NCBI GenBank assembly: GCA_041395625.1
Contig: JAWLAE010000005.1
Span: 124,001 to 188,000, forward strand
Direction: 5' to 3'
Length of the DNA stretch: 64,000 bases
Origin: CADEED01 sp041395625
Lineage (GTDB): Bacteria > Pseudomonadota > Gammaproteobacteria > Steroidobacterales > Steroidobacteraceae
Shown here: positions 1 through 9,048 of the stretch, in pieces
How positions within the stretch are numbered: position 1 is the stretch's first letter
How the letters are laid out: every line of letters begins with the position of its first letter
Notes under the pieces: model-generated
What the model was told of the DNA's origin: nothing
What the model saw: only the letters and a program-made list of their open reading frames with translations
Databases searched by the model: none
Translations under genes and position numbers: made by a program

Positions 1-766
1 AGGCGAGTCGATAGCGCTGCATACGGACGCGACCGAGGTGAGCTACGCGGAGCTGGAGCGGCGTGCGAACGCGCTGGCGCACCGTCTGCGCGAGCTGGGA
101 GTGGGACCGGAGGACCGGGTGGCGCTGGCGGGACCGCGCAGCATCGAGCTGGTCGTCGGGATGCTGGCGGTGCTCAAGGCAGGCGGCGCGTTCGTGCCGC
201 TCGATCCACAGTATCCGGCAGAGCGGCTCGCGTGGATGCTGCAGGATGCCGAGCCGAAGGTGCTGCTGAAGAGCGCTGCGGTGTCGGCGCCGTGGGCCGA
301 GTCCCGTGCTGCGACGGCCGGGATGGCAATCGTCGAGCTGTCGGCGGAGTCGATTGCGGCCGACGTCGCGCGTTTGGGTGCAGAGCCCATGGCGCTCGCT
401 CGAGTGAGCGGCGAGTCGCTGGCGTACATGATCTACACGTCGGGCTCGAGCGGAACGCCGAAGGGTGTGCTCGTCGAGCATCGCAACGTGGTGAATCTCG
501 TTTGTGCGATGCAGCCGCTGCTGCAACTTACTCCTGCTGATCGCATGCTGCACCATATCTCGATCAGTTTCGATCCGAGTATCCAGGAGCTGTTCGTACC
601 GCTCGCCAGCGGCGCGAGCGTAGTGCTGGTGCCGCCCGGTGCGCAAGGTGATCCGGCGGCGATGTTACAGACGATCGAAAAGCACGCGGCGACCGTGATG
701 TTGTTCGTGCCAGCGTTCCTGCGGGCACTGCTGGAGCATGGCGAGATGCGCGCCCAGCCGAGCGTA
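1..766 (+). repeat. Near-identical adenylation-domain repeat, copy 1
   Basis: This stretch of A1 matches bases 3259-4024 (offset 3258) almost base for base, with isolated differences such as those at 386, 472 and 538. The exception is a divergent patch at about 544-588. The left boundary lies outside the window. Such identity points to recent duplication or gene conversion between modules, or less likely to an assembly artefact. Confidence 0.9.
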
Positions 767-3700
767 CGTACCGTCGTCTCCGGTGGCGAAGCGCTGTCGC
801 CGGCGCACGCACAACAGCTGCGCCGCCATTGGCCCCAAGTCCAGCTGATCAACCAGTATGGCCCGACCGAGTGCACGGTCGTGTCCACTTGGTTCGACGC
901 CACGCGCTTGTCTTCTGACGCAGCGACGGTGCCGATCGGTCGTCCGATCGGTAATACGTCGATTCAAGTTTTGGATGCGGCTCGCCAGCCGGTTCCCGTT
1001 GGCATAGTCGGCGAACTGTACGTAAGTGGCGACGCGGTTGCCCGCGGGTACTGGCGACGCCCGGATCTGACCGATGAGTCTTTTGGCGACTTCCAAGGGC
1101 CGCAGAACGGCCGGTACTACCGTACGGGCGATCTGGTTCGACTGCGTGCCGACGGCGAGCTCGAGTTCGTTGGGCGAATGGATCAGCAGATCAAAGTTCG
1201 TGGCATGCGGGTCGAACTCGGCGAAATCGAGGCGGCGCTCACCGCACTGCCTGGGATTCGAGCGGCTTGTGTCGTGGCGTCTGCCGATGGTACTGGCAAC
1301 AACAGTCTGCTCGCGTACGTGGTTGGCTCAGCCGAGTCGCCGGCGGAGCTGCGCGAGCAGCTGGGTGAGACGCTGCCGCAGCACATGGTGCCCACCGCAT
1401 TCGTGCAACTCGAGGCATTGCCGTTGTTGCCAAACGGCAAGATCGATCGACATCGGCTACCGGCGCCGGCTGCATCTGCCTACGTACGCCATGAGTTCGC
1501 TGCACCCGAAGGACCGACGGAACAGCAGATCGCCGCGATCTGGCGCGAGCTATTGCAGGTCGAGCGAGTTGGTCGTCACGACAACTTCTTCGAGTTGGGG
1601 GGGCATTCGCTGCTCGCCCTGGCGCTCATCGAGCGCCTGCGCAGTCACGGTATCCACGGCGAACCGCGCCAGGTGTTCAGCGCGCCGACGCTAGTCGCGC
1701 TGGCCCGGGAACTGCAACACAGTTTGCCACCCGTTGACGTGCCCGCGAATTTGATTCCAGCGAACTGCGAACGCATTACGCCAGCGATGCTGCCGCTGGT
1801 GAAACTGTCGCAGCGCGAGGTCGACAGCATCGCGGCCACTGTCGCTGGCGGTGCCCGCAACGTGCAAGACATCTATCCCCTTGCGCCGTTGCAGGAAGGC
1901 ATCTTCTTCCACCACTTGCTATCGCGCGCTCATGATCCGTATTTGTCGCGGCTGATCCTGCAGTTCGATACCGAGGACGCCCTGCGTCGCTATTGGGGTG
2001 CGATGCGACGAGTCGTAGCGCGACACGATGCGCTCCGCACGGCAGTCGTGCATGCGACGCTGCACGAGCCCGTGCAAGTCGTATGGCGCGAAGCTGCCCC
2101 GAGTCTGGACGATTTCGAAGTCGAGCCTGGTGTAGCGGATCCGGTCGAGCGACTGCGAAGGCTCGCTGATCAGCGCTTTCCGAGCCTGCCGCTCCACGAG
2201 GCGCCGTTGATGCGTGGCATCGCCGCGCACCATGCGGCGACAGGTGGGTGGTATCTGCTGCTGCTGGCGCACCATCTGACCAGTGATCACAGCACGCTCG
2301 AGACGATCAATGCCGAGATCGCGGCGCTGATGGTAGATCCGAATGCGCAGCTGCCAGCATCCGTGCCTTTCCGCGGCCTGGTAGCGCAGGCTCGCGATGC
2401 AACCGCGCGCGAGCATCACACTGAGTTCTTCCGCAGCATGCTCGCGGATATCGATGAGTCGACCGCGCCTTACGGCCTGCTGGAGGTACGCGGCGATGGC
2501 ACCGCCAACGTCGTCAGTGGTGGCCCGATCGACGCCAAACTGCACGAGCGAGTACGCGAAGTCGCGCGTGCTGCTCAAGTCAGCACGGCGAGCATCCTGC
2601 ATCTTGCCTTTGCGGCATCGTTGTCGAGACTGGCCAGCCGGCAGGATGTCGTATTCGGCACGGTCGTCCTGGGCCGTTTGAGCGGTGTTGAAGACACGGG
2701 GCAAGTGGTTGGCCCGTCGATCAACACGCTGCCGTTGCGAGTGTCGGTAGGTGAACAGTCAGTCACTCGCAGCTTGCGGGCGATGCATCGATCACTGACC
2801 GAACTGATGCGGCACGAGCAGGCATCTCTCGCACTGGCGCAGCGTTGCAGTTCGCTGCCTGCTCCAGCACCCTTGTTCACCGCCTTACTTAACTACCGAC
2901 ACAATCTGCATGGCGGCACGGCTCACAGCGCCGCGCCAGCCGGCGTGCGAGTTTGCCTGGCGGAGGAACGGACCAACTATCCACTCGCGGTCGTGATCGA
3001 CGACGACGATACGAGCCTCGCGATCACCGTCGATGCGGACGCATCGATGGATCCGGAGGCGTTGTGGCGGATGCTATGCCACACGCTCGAGCAGCTGGTC
3101 GATTCGCTGCAGCGCGAGCCAGACCAGGCGTTCGATCAGCTCGATGTTCTACCGGCGCGCGAGCAGCAACGCGCGCTGCAGCTGGCGCAGTCGGCAGAAA
3201 GGCTGGCTACGCCTGAATCTGCTTTGCACGAGTTGTTCGCAGCACGCGCACGCGAGGCAGGCGAGTCGATAGCGCTGCATACGGACGCGACCGAGGTGAG
3301 CTACGCGGAGCTGGAGCGGCGTGCGAACGCGCTGGCGCACCGTCTGCGCGAGCTGGGAGTGGGACCGGAGGACCGGGTGGCGCTGGCGGGACCGCGCAGC
3401 ATCGAGCTGGTCGTCGGGATGCTGGCGGTGCTCAAGGCAGGCGGCGCGTTCGTGCCGCTCGATCCACAGTATCCGGCAGAGCGGCTCGCGTGGATGCTGC
3501 AGGATGCCGAGCCGAAGGTGCTGCTGAAGAGCGCTGCGGTGTCGGCGCCGTGGGCCGAGTCCCGTGCTGCGACGGCCGGGATGGCAATCGTCGAGCTGTC
3601 GGCGGAGTCGATTGCGGCCGACGTCGCGCGTTTGGGTGCAGAGTCCATGGCGCTCGCTCGAGTGAGCGGCGAGTCGCTGGCGTACATGATCTACACGTCG

Positions 3701-6700
3701 GGCTCGAGCGGAACGCCGAAGGGTGTGCTGGTCGAGCATCGCAACGTGGTGAATCTCGTTTGTGCGATGCAGCCGCTGCTGCAACTTACTCCTGCCGATC
3801 GGCTGTTACATCACAGTTCGATCAGCTTCGACGCAGCGATCTGGGAGCTGTTCGTACCGCTCGCCAGCGGCGCGAGCGTAGTGCTGGTGCCGCCCGGTGC
3901 GCAAGGTGATCCGGCGGCGATGTTACAGACGATCGAAAAGCACGCGGCGACCGTGATGTTGTTCGTGCCAGCGTTCCTGCGGGCACTGCTGGAGCACGGC
4001 GAGATGCGCGCCCAGCCGAGCGTACGAGTGGTTGCGTCGGGTGCCGAAGCGTTGTTGCCGGTGCACGTGCAGGAGCTGCGCGAGCATTGGCCGCAGGCGC
4101 GCGTACTGAATCTGTATGGCCCGACGGAGTGCGCTGTTGTATCCACCTGGTACGACACGGCGCGACTGTCCGCCGACGCCAAATCGGTACCCATTGGACT
4201 GCCGCTCGCCAATACCGCCACGTATATCCTCGATGAGCGCTTGCGACCCGCGCCCGTGGGCGTAGTCGGTGAGATCTGTCTGGGTGGCGCGAGCGTCGCG
4301 CGCGGCTACCACAATCAATCGGCCCTCAGTCGCGCGCGCTTCGTACCAGATCCGTTCTCGGCGGCGTCGAACGCCAGGCTTTACCGCAGCGGTGATTTGG
4401 GCCGCTACCTGCCCGATGGCAGCGTCGAATTCCTGGGTCGCGCCGACACCCAAGTCAAATTGCGCGGCTTTCGCGTTGAGCTGGGGGAGATCGAAGCGCA
4501 ACTGAAGATGCGGCCGAATGTTCGGGACGCATGCGTCGCAATCAAGAGAAATGCGGCGGCTGGCGAAGTGCTGGTCGGCTATCTGGTTGGTGACACCATC
4601 GAACTGCAGCGCGTACGCGACGATCTCGCGCGCACCTTGCCGCGGCACATGGTGCCCGCGGCCTGGGTCGTATTGCCGTCGTTGCCGTTATTGCCGAACG
4701 GCAAGATCGATCGGCAGAAACTACCAGCGCCGGATGAGGATGCGTACCCACGCGGTGAGTACGTGCCGGCAGAAGGCGAGATCGAGCAGCGTCTGGCTGA
4801 GATCTGGTGCGAAGTACTGCAGCTCGAACGTGTCGGTCGCCACGACAACTTCTTCGAACTCGGCGGCCACTCCCTGATTGCGACACAGGTTGCCTCACGC
4901 CTGCGGGATCGGTTCGGCTTGGAGGTGCCACTGCGCAGCCTGTTCGAGAATCCGTCGTTGATGGGATTCGCAGCGCAGATCGCACTGGCACAGTCCAGCA
5001 ACGAACGGGTCGAGGCGCCAGCGATCGAGCCGGTCGATCGCGATGCGCCGCTCCCAGTGTCGTTTTCGCAGCGACGCATGTGGTTCATGCAGCAAATGGA
5101 GCCGGAGGGGACCGCCTATAACATCCCGGCCGCCGTGCGCCTGCGCGGGGCTCTCGACGCAGGCCTGCTGCGTCGGGCGGTCGACGACCTGGCCGCTCGG
5201 CATGAAGCCTTTCGCACGACGTTTGCTATGGTCGACGGCGAGCCGGTGCAAGTCATTGCGCCACAGCACCGAGGCCGCATCGAACCTGTCGATCTGACGG
5301 ATCTCGATCAGGCAGCGGCGGAGGCCGAGGCCGTGCGGTTGTGCCGCGCCGAGTCGTTGCGTCCGTTCAATCTGCAGACCGGACCCTTGTGGCGCATCAA
5401 TCTGATCAAGCTGCGACCGGACGACACCGTGCTTCTGTGGTCGATGCATCATGCGATTTCCGATCAGTGGTCGGTCGGCGTACTGGCACGAGATCTGGCA
5501 TATATCTACAACCAGCATCTCAGCCGGCGACCACGTTCGAAATCGCCCGCTACCGGTGACGTGCCACTCGAGCCGCTACGCATTCAATACGCGGATTTTG
5601 CGGCCTGGCAGCGGCAGCATTGGAACGATGCCCAGTTGCAGGGTCAGCTGGATTTCTGGCGCCAGCGGCTGCGCGGTCTCGAGCCCATTGACCTACCAAC
5701 CGACAAGCCGCGCGCGGCGATGCCCACTTCACGCGGCGCCAGTGTCAACGCCAAGTTGTCCGCAGGTACCGTCCAGGGCCTCAATCGACTGAGTATCCAG
5801 TTGGGCGTCACGCCGTTCATGACGTTGCTGACCTGCTTCAAGCTGCTGCTGTCACGGTACTCTGGCCAGGATGACATTGCGGTGGGCGTACCGATCGCCA
5901 ACCGGCATCGGATCGAGACTGAGGTGCTGGTAGGCACGCTCGTCAACATGGTTGTGATGCGCACTGACTTGAATGGCGAGCTCAGTTTTGCACAGACAGC
6001 GCGGCGCGTGCGCGAGACGGCTCTCGAGGCCTACGCGCATCAGGACACTTCGTTCGAGCGGCTGGTGGAGGCGCTGGTCGACAAACGGGCGACCAGTCGC
6101 GCGCCGCTCGTCCAGGTCATGTTCAACGTGCCCAATGCGCCGCTCGAATTGCCGAAGCTAGCGGGATTGGCGACCGAACCGTTCCGTTTCGATCAGGGCT
6201 CGTCGCAATTCGAGCTGAGCCTGACGGTGGACACGGAGCTGACGCAGGTGGCGTCGCTCGCCTATTCCACCGACCTGTTCTCGGCGGAGACCGCCGAGCG
6301 CATGCTGGCGGGCTATCTACGCCTGTTGGACCAGGCAATCGGCGATCCGCGGCGATCCGTGAGATCGTTCGAGCTGCTGAGCGCCGCCGAGCGCGCGCAG
6401 TTGATCGAGCTAGGCACCCGGACACCGACGGATTTCCCGCAGCGACGTGTGGACGAGTTGATAGCAGCGCAGGCGACGCGTACGCCGGACGCGATCGCTG
6501 TGAGAATGGGCGACCAGAAGCTCACGTACGCGCAACTGAACGACCGTGCGGAGAAGCTTGCGCGCGTGCTGGCAAGCCGCGGCGTAGGCCACAGCGCAGT
6601 AGTCGGCATACACCTCGAGCGTTCACCCGCGATGCTGGTCGCGCTGCTGGCTGTCATGAAATCGGGCGCGGCGTACTTGCCGTTGGATCCTGGTTTCCCC

Positions 6701-9043
6701 CTTGATCGACTGGAATTCATGGTTGCGGATGCTGGCGCGGCCTTGGTTGTCAGTGAGCATGCTCTGCGGCGGAATCGTCCGGCCGATTGGCCAACGCTGG
6801 AGCTTGAGACCGCAGCGCGCGAGACAGGAGTCGCGGCCGGCGCACAGGTCGCCGCGGATATGGAAGATCTCGCCTACATCCTCTATACGTCCGGCTCCAC
6901 CGGTCAGCCCAAGGGCATTGAGATCGAGCACCGTTCGCTCACCAATTTTCTGCATTCCATGCGGGCGCAGCCAGGCTGCGGAGCGGCCGACGTACTGTTG
7001 GCGGTGACGACATTGTCATTCGACATCTCGGGGCTGGAACTGTATTTGCCGCTGATCGTCGGTGGGCAAGTGGTGCTTGCAAGCCGTGCTGAGGCGAGTG
7101 ACGGCAATCTGCTGCGCAGGGCGATTGCCCGTTGCCGTCCGACAATCATGCAGGCGACACCTGCCACCTGGCGCATGCTGCTGACGGCCGGTTGGGAGGG
7201 CGAGCCGCAGATGCGCGTGTTGTGCGGTGGCGAGGCGCTGCCGAGTGATCTGTCGAGCGCATTGCTGCAGCGTTGCGCCGCTCTGTGGAACATGTACGGG
7301 CCGACCGAGACGACGATCTGGTCGACGACTGCGCGCATCACCCAGACGATGGACGTCGTACCGATCGGCGAGCCGATAGCCAATACCAGCGTGCACGTGC
7401 TCGACAGCTACTTGCGTCCGGTGCCACCTGGCGTTGCCGGCGAGTTGTACATTGGCGGCGACGGTGTGGCGCGCGGCTACCACAATCGGCCTGAGCTGAC
7501 GCGCGAACGGTTCGTGCCGGATCCGTTCGCAACCGACTCGGCCGGCAGGTTGTACCGGACCGGTGATCGCGCGCGGCGCCTGATCAATGGCCAGCTCGTG
7601 CATCTCGGAAGGCTCGATTTTCAGGTGAAGGTGCGTGGCTTTCGGGTGGAGTTGGGCGAGATCGAGGCCGCGCTCGCACAGCATCCGGCTTTGCTGCAAG
7701 TGGTAGTTGCAGCGAAAACCGATCGCGAGGGCGCAGCCCAGCGGCTGGTCGCCTACGCCGTGCCACGATCGGGTGCAGCGCCGGACGCGGAAGAGCTGCG
7801 TGAGTTCCTGCACGGACGGCTACCCGATTACATGGTCCCCTCGCAATTCATGTTGCTCGAGAGCTTGCCACTGACGGCTAACAAGAAGGTCGACATACGT
7901 GCTCTGCCCGAGCCAACTATCGAACGGCTGTCGCGTCCCGAGGGCGAGGCGGAAGAGCCGAGCGACATGCTGCAGCTACAGCTGCTGGCCCTGTGGCGGC
8001 AGGTATTGAGCGATCCGCAACTCGGCATCGACGACAACTTTTTCGATGCTGGTGGCCACTCGCTGAAAGCGGTCGAGCTGCTGGCGCTCGTCGAACAGGT
8101 CTTTCACAAGCAACTGCCGCTGGCGATGTTCTTCGAAGCGCCGACCGTCGCCAAGATGGCGCAGTTGGTGCGGGCGTCGGGCTGGTCGCCTTCCTGGCGC
8201 TCGCTCGTCGCGATTCAGCCGCGCGGCGTGAAGCTGCCGCTGTTCGCGGTTCCGGGTGCAGGCGGTAACGTCCTCGTATTTGCGGCGCTCGCCAAATTGC
8301 TTGGTAACGACCGACCGCTCTATGGGCTGCAATCGCGCGGCTTGGATGGGCTGTCGAAGCCGTTCACGTCGATTGAGGAAGCGGCCGAGCATTTCCTGGC
8401 GGAAATACGCAGCGTGCAGCCGCAAGGGCCCTATTTCATTCTCGGCACTTGCACCGGCGGGGTAGTGGCCTATGAGATAGCGCAGCGTCTGCGCCGCGCC
8501 GACGCGGAGGTAACGCTGGTGATCGTCGAGAGCTGGCATCCCTCCTCGAATCGGCGCAGTGTTCTCGGCGTCGATCGTTTCTGGCGGGTGCGCCAGCTGA
8601 GCGACCGGCTGCGGCAGTTCGCGCGCGTGTTGTCGCAATTTCCTGCCGGGCAATGGCCGCGGCTCGTGATCGGCAAAGTCACGCAACTGGCGCGTGGCAA
8701 CAGTCAACGGGAGCTGGACAGCGACGTCGCTCGATCCGACAGGGTGCGCGACGCCACCATGCAGGCCGTCGCCCGATATGATGCCTTGCCATATCCCGGC
8801 CGCGTATTGAACGTCATCGCTTCGCAGCGCAAAGTTGATCATGCGACAGACGACACGCGTCGTGCCTGGGAGACTCTCGCGCAGGGTGGAGCATCGTTCG
8901 AGCAGATTCCCGCGGAGGATTCCGGTCGACTGTTCGTCTCGCCGCATGTCGAAGTGCTCGCGCGATATGTGGAGCGCTTCGCCGCAGCGGAATTGTGCGA
9001 AGCCGACGCGGCTCGTCGTCCTCCACAGCGCAGGGGTCATTAG
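2..9043 (+). CDS. Non-ribosomal peptide synthetase, 5' end cut by window (A-T-C-A-T-C-A-T-TE)
   Basis: The frame is open from base 2, so the start lies upstream. Approximate domain order by base position: A1 2-1465; T1 with its serine at 1607; C 1740-3200; A2 3215-4720; T2 serine at 4871; C 5040-6370; A3 6430-7900; T3 serine at 8060; thioesterase 8200-9030. The first condensation domain carries HHLTSDH (2270-2290) and an N-terminal HHLLSRAHD (1910-1936), which resembles the second histidine motif of dual condensation/epimerisation domains. The second has HHAISDQ (5447-5467). By alignment to GrsA from memory, the pocket residues are D-P-Q-A-V-G-Q-V-V for A1, D-A-W-A-A-G-L-V-V for A2 and D-I-L-T-L-G-M-I-W for A3; the last resembles glycine codes. 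The thioesterase nucleophile position is Cys (8450-8452) in GTCTGG. It is followed directly by an exporter and a PPTase. The product cannot be named from this part. Confidence 0.96.
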   Translation, partial: GESIALHTDATEVSYAELERRANALAHRLRELGVGPEDRVALAGPRSIELVVGMLAVLKAGGAFVPLDPQYPAERLAWMLQDAEPKVLLKSAAVSAPWAESRAATAGMAIVELSAESIAADVARLGAEPMALARVSGESLAYMIYTSGSSGTPKGVLVEHRNVVNLVCAMQPLLQLTPADRMLHHISISFDPSIQELFVPLASGASVVLVPPGAQGDPAAMLQTIEKHAATVMLFVPAFLRALLEHGEMRAQPSVRTVVSGGEALSPAHAQQLRRHWPQVQLINQYGPTECTVVSTWFDATRLSSDAATVPIGRPIGNTSIQVLDAARQPVPVGIVGELYVSGDAVARGYWRRPDLTDESFGDFQGPQNGRYYRTGDLVRLRADGELEFVGRMDQQIKVRGMRVELGEIEAALTALPGIRAACVVASADGTGNNSLLAYVVGSAESPAELREQLGETLPQHMVPTAFVQLEALPLLPNGKIDRHRLPAPAASAYVRHEFAAPEGPTEQQIAAIWRELLQVERVGRHDNFFELGGHSLLALALIERLRSHGIHGEPRQVFSAPTLVALARELQHSLPPVDVPANLIPANCERITPAMLPLVKLSQREVDSIAATVAGGARNVQDIYPLAPLQEGIFFHHLLSRAHDPYLSRLILQFDTEDALRRYWGAMRRVVARHDALRTAVVHATLHEPVQVVWREAAPSLDDFEVEPGVADPVERLRRLADQRFPSLPLHEAPLMRGIAAHHAATGGWYLLLLAHHLTSDHSTLETINAEIAALMVDPNAQLPASVPFRGLVAQARDATAREHHTEFFRSMLADIDESTAPYGLLEVRGDGTANVVSGGPIDAKLHERVREVARAAQVSTASILHLAFAASLSRLASRQDVVFGTVVLGRLSGVEDTGQVVGPSINTLPLRVSVGEQSVTRSLRAMHRSLTELMRHEQASLALAQRCSSLPAPAPLFTALLNYRHNLHGGTAHSAAPAGVRVCLAEERTNYPLAVVIDDDDTSLAITVDADASMDPEALWRMLCHTLEQLVDSLQREPDQAFDQLDVLPAREQQRALQLAQSAERLATPESALHELFAARAREAGESIALHTDATEVSYAELERRANALAHRLRELGVGPEDRVALAGPRSIELVVGMLAVLKAGGAFVPLDPQYPAERLAWMLQDAEPKVLLKSAAVSAPWAESRAATAGMAIVELSAESIAADVARLGAESMALARVSGESLAYMIYTSGSSGTPKGVLVEHRNVVNLVCAMQPLLQLTPADRLLHHSSISFDAAIWELFVPLASGASVVLVPPGAQGDPAAMLQTIEKHAATVMLFVPAFLRALLEHGEMRAQPSVRVVASGAEALLPVHVQELREHWPQARVLNLYGPTECAVVSTWYDTARLSADAKSVPIGLPLANTATYILDERLRPAPVGVVGEICLGGASVARGYHNQSALSRARFVPDPFSAASNARLYRSGDLGRYLPDGSVEFLGRADTQVKLRGFRVELGEIEAQLKMRPNVRDACVAIKRNAAAGEVLVGYLVGDTIELQRVRDDLARTLPRHMVPAAWVVLPSLPLLPNGKIDRQKLPAPDEDAYPRGEYVPAEGEIEQRLAEIWCEVLQLERVGRHDNFFELGGHSLIATQVASRLRDRFGLEVPLRSLFENPSLMGFAAQIALAQSSNERVEAPAIEPVDRDAPLPVSFSQRRMWFMQQMEPEGTAYNIPAAVRLRGALDAGLLRRAVDDLAARHEAFRTTFAMVDGEPVQVIAPQHRGRIEPVDLTDLDQAAAEAEAVRLCRAESLRPFNLQTGPLWRINLIKLRPDDTVLLWSMHHAISDQWSVGVLARDLAYIYNQHLSRRPRSKSPATGDVPLEPLRIQYADFAAWQRQHWNDAQLQGQLDFWRQRLRGLEPIDLPTDKPRAAMPTSRGASVNAKLSAGTVQGLNRLSIQLGVTPFMTLLTCFKLLLSRYSGQDDIAVGVPIANRHRIETEVLVGTLVNMVVMRTDLNGELSFAQTARRVRETALEAYAHQDTSFERLVEALVDKRATSRAPLVQVMFNVPNAPLELPKLAGLATEPFRFDQGSSQFELSLTVDTELTQVASLAYSTDLFSAETAERMLAGYLRLLDQAIGDPRRSVRSFELLSAAERAQLIELGTRTPTDFPQRRVDELIAAQATRTPDAIAVRMGDQKLTYAQLNDRAEKLARVLASRGVGHSAVVGIHLERSPAMLVALLAVMKSGAAYLPLDPGFPLDRLEFMVADAGAALVVSEHALRRNRPADWPTLELETAARETGVAAGAQVAADMEDLAYILYTSGSTGQPKGIEIEHRSLTNFLHSMRAQPGCGAADVLLAVTTLSFDISGLELYLPLIVGGQVVLASRAEASDGNLLRRAIARCRPTIMQATPATWRMLLTAGWEGEPQMRVLCGGEALPSDLSSALLQRCAALWNMYGPTETTIWSTTARITQTMDVVPIGEPIANTSVHVLDSYLRPVPPGVAGELYIGGDGVARGYHNRPELTRERFVPDPFATDSAGRLYRTGDRARRLINGQLVHLGRLDFQVKVRGFRVELGEIEAALAQHPALLQVVVAAKTDREGAAQRLVAYAVPRSGAAPDAEELREFLHGRLPDYMVPSQFMLLESLPLTANKKVDIRALPEPTIERLSRPEGEAEEPSDMLQLQLLALWRQVLSDPQLGIDDNFFDAGGHSLKAVELLALVEQVFHKQLPLAMFFEAPTVAKMAQLVRASGWSPSWRSLVAIQPRGVKLPLFAVPGAGGNVLVFAALAKLLGNDRPLYGLQSRGLDGLSKPFTSIEEAAEHFLAEIRSVQPQGPYFILGTCTGGVVAYEIAQRLRRADAEVTLVIVESWHPSSNRRSVLGVDRFWRVRQLSDRLRQFARVLSQFPAGQWPRLVIGKVTQLARGNSQRELDSDVARSDRVRDATMQAVARYDALPYPGRVLNVIASQRKVDHATDDTRRAWETLAQGGASFEQIPAEDSGRLFVSPHVEVLARYVERFAAAELCEADAARRPPQRRGH
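3259..4024 (+). repeat. Near-identical adenylation-domain repeat, copy 2
   Basis: This is the second copy of the A-domain repeat, within A2. It is co-linear with 1-766 and diverges in a short patch at 3802-3846 and again after about 4024. The patch encodes the FDxxIxELF segment that carries pocket residues equivalent to GrsA 235, 236 and 239. Confidence 0.9.
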
Positions 9044-9048
9044 TCCCA

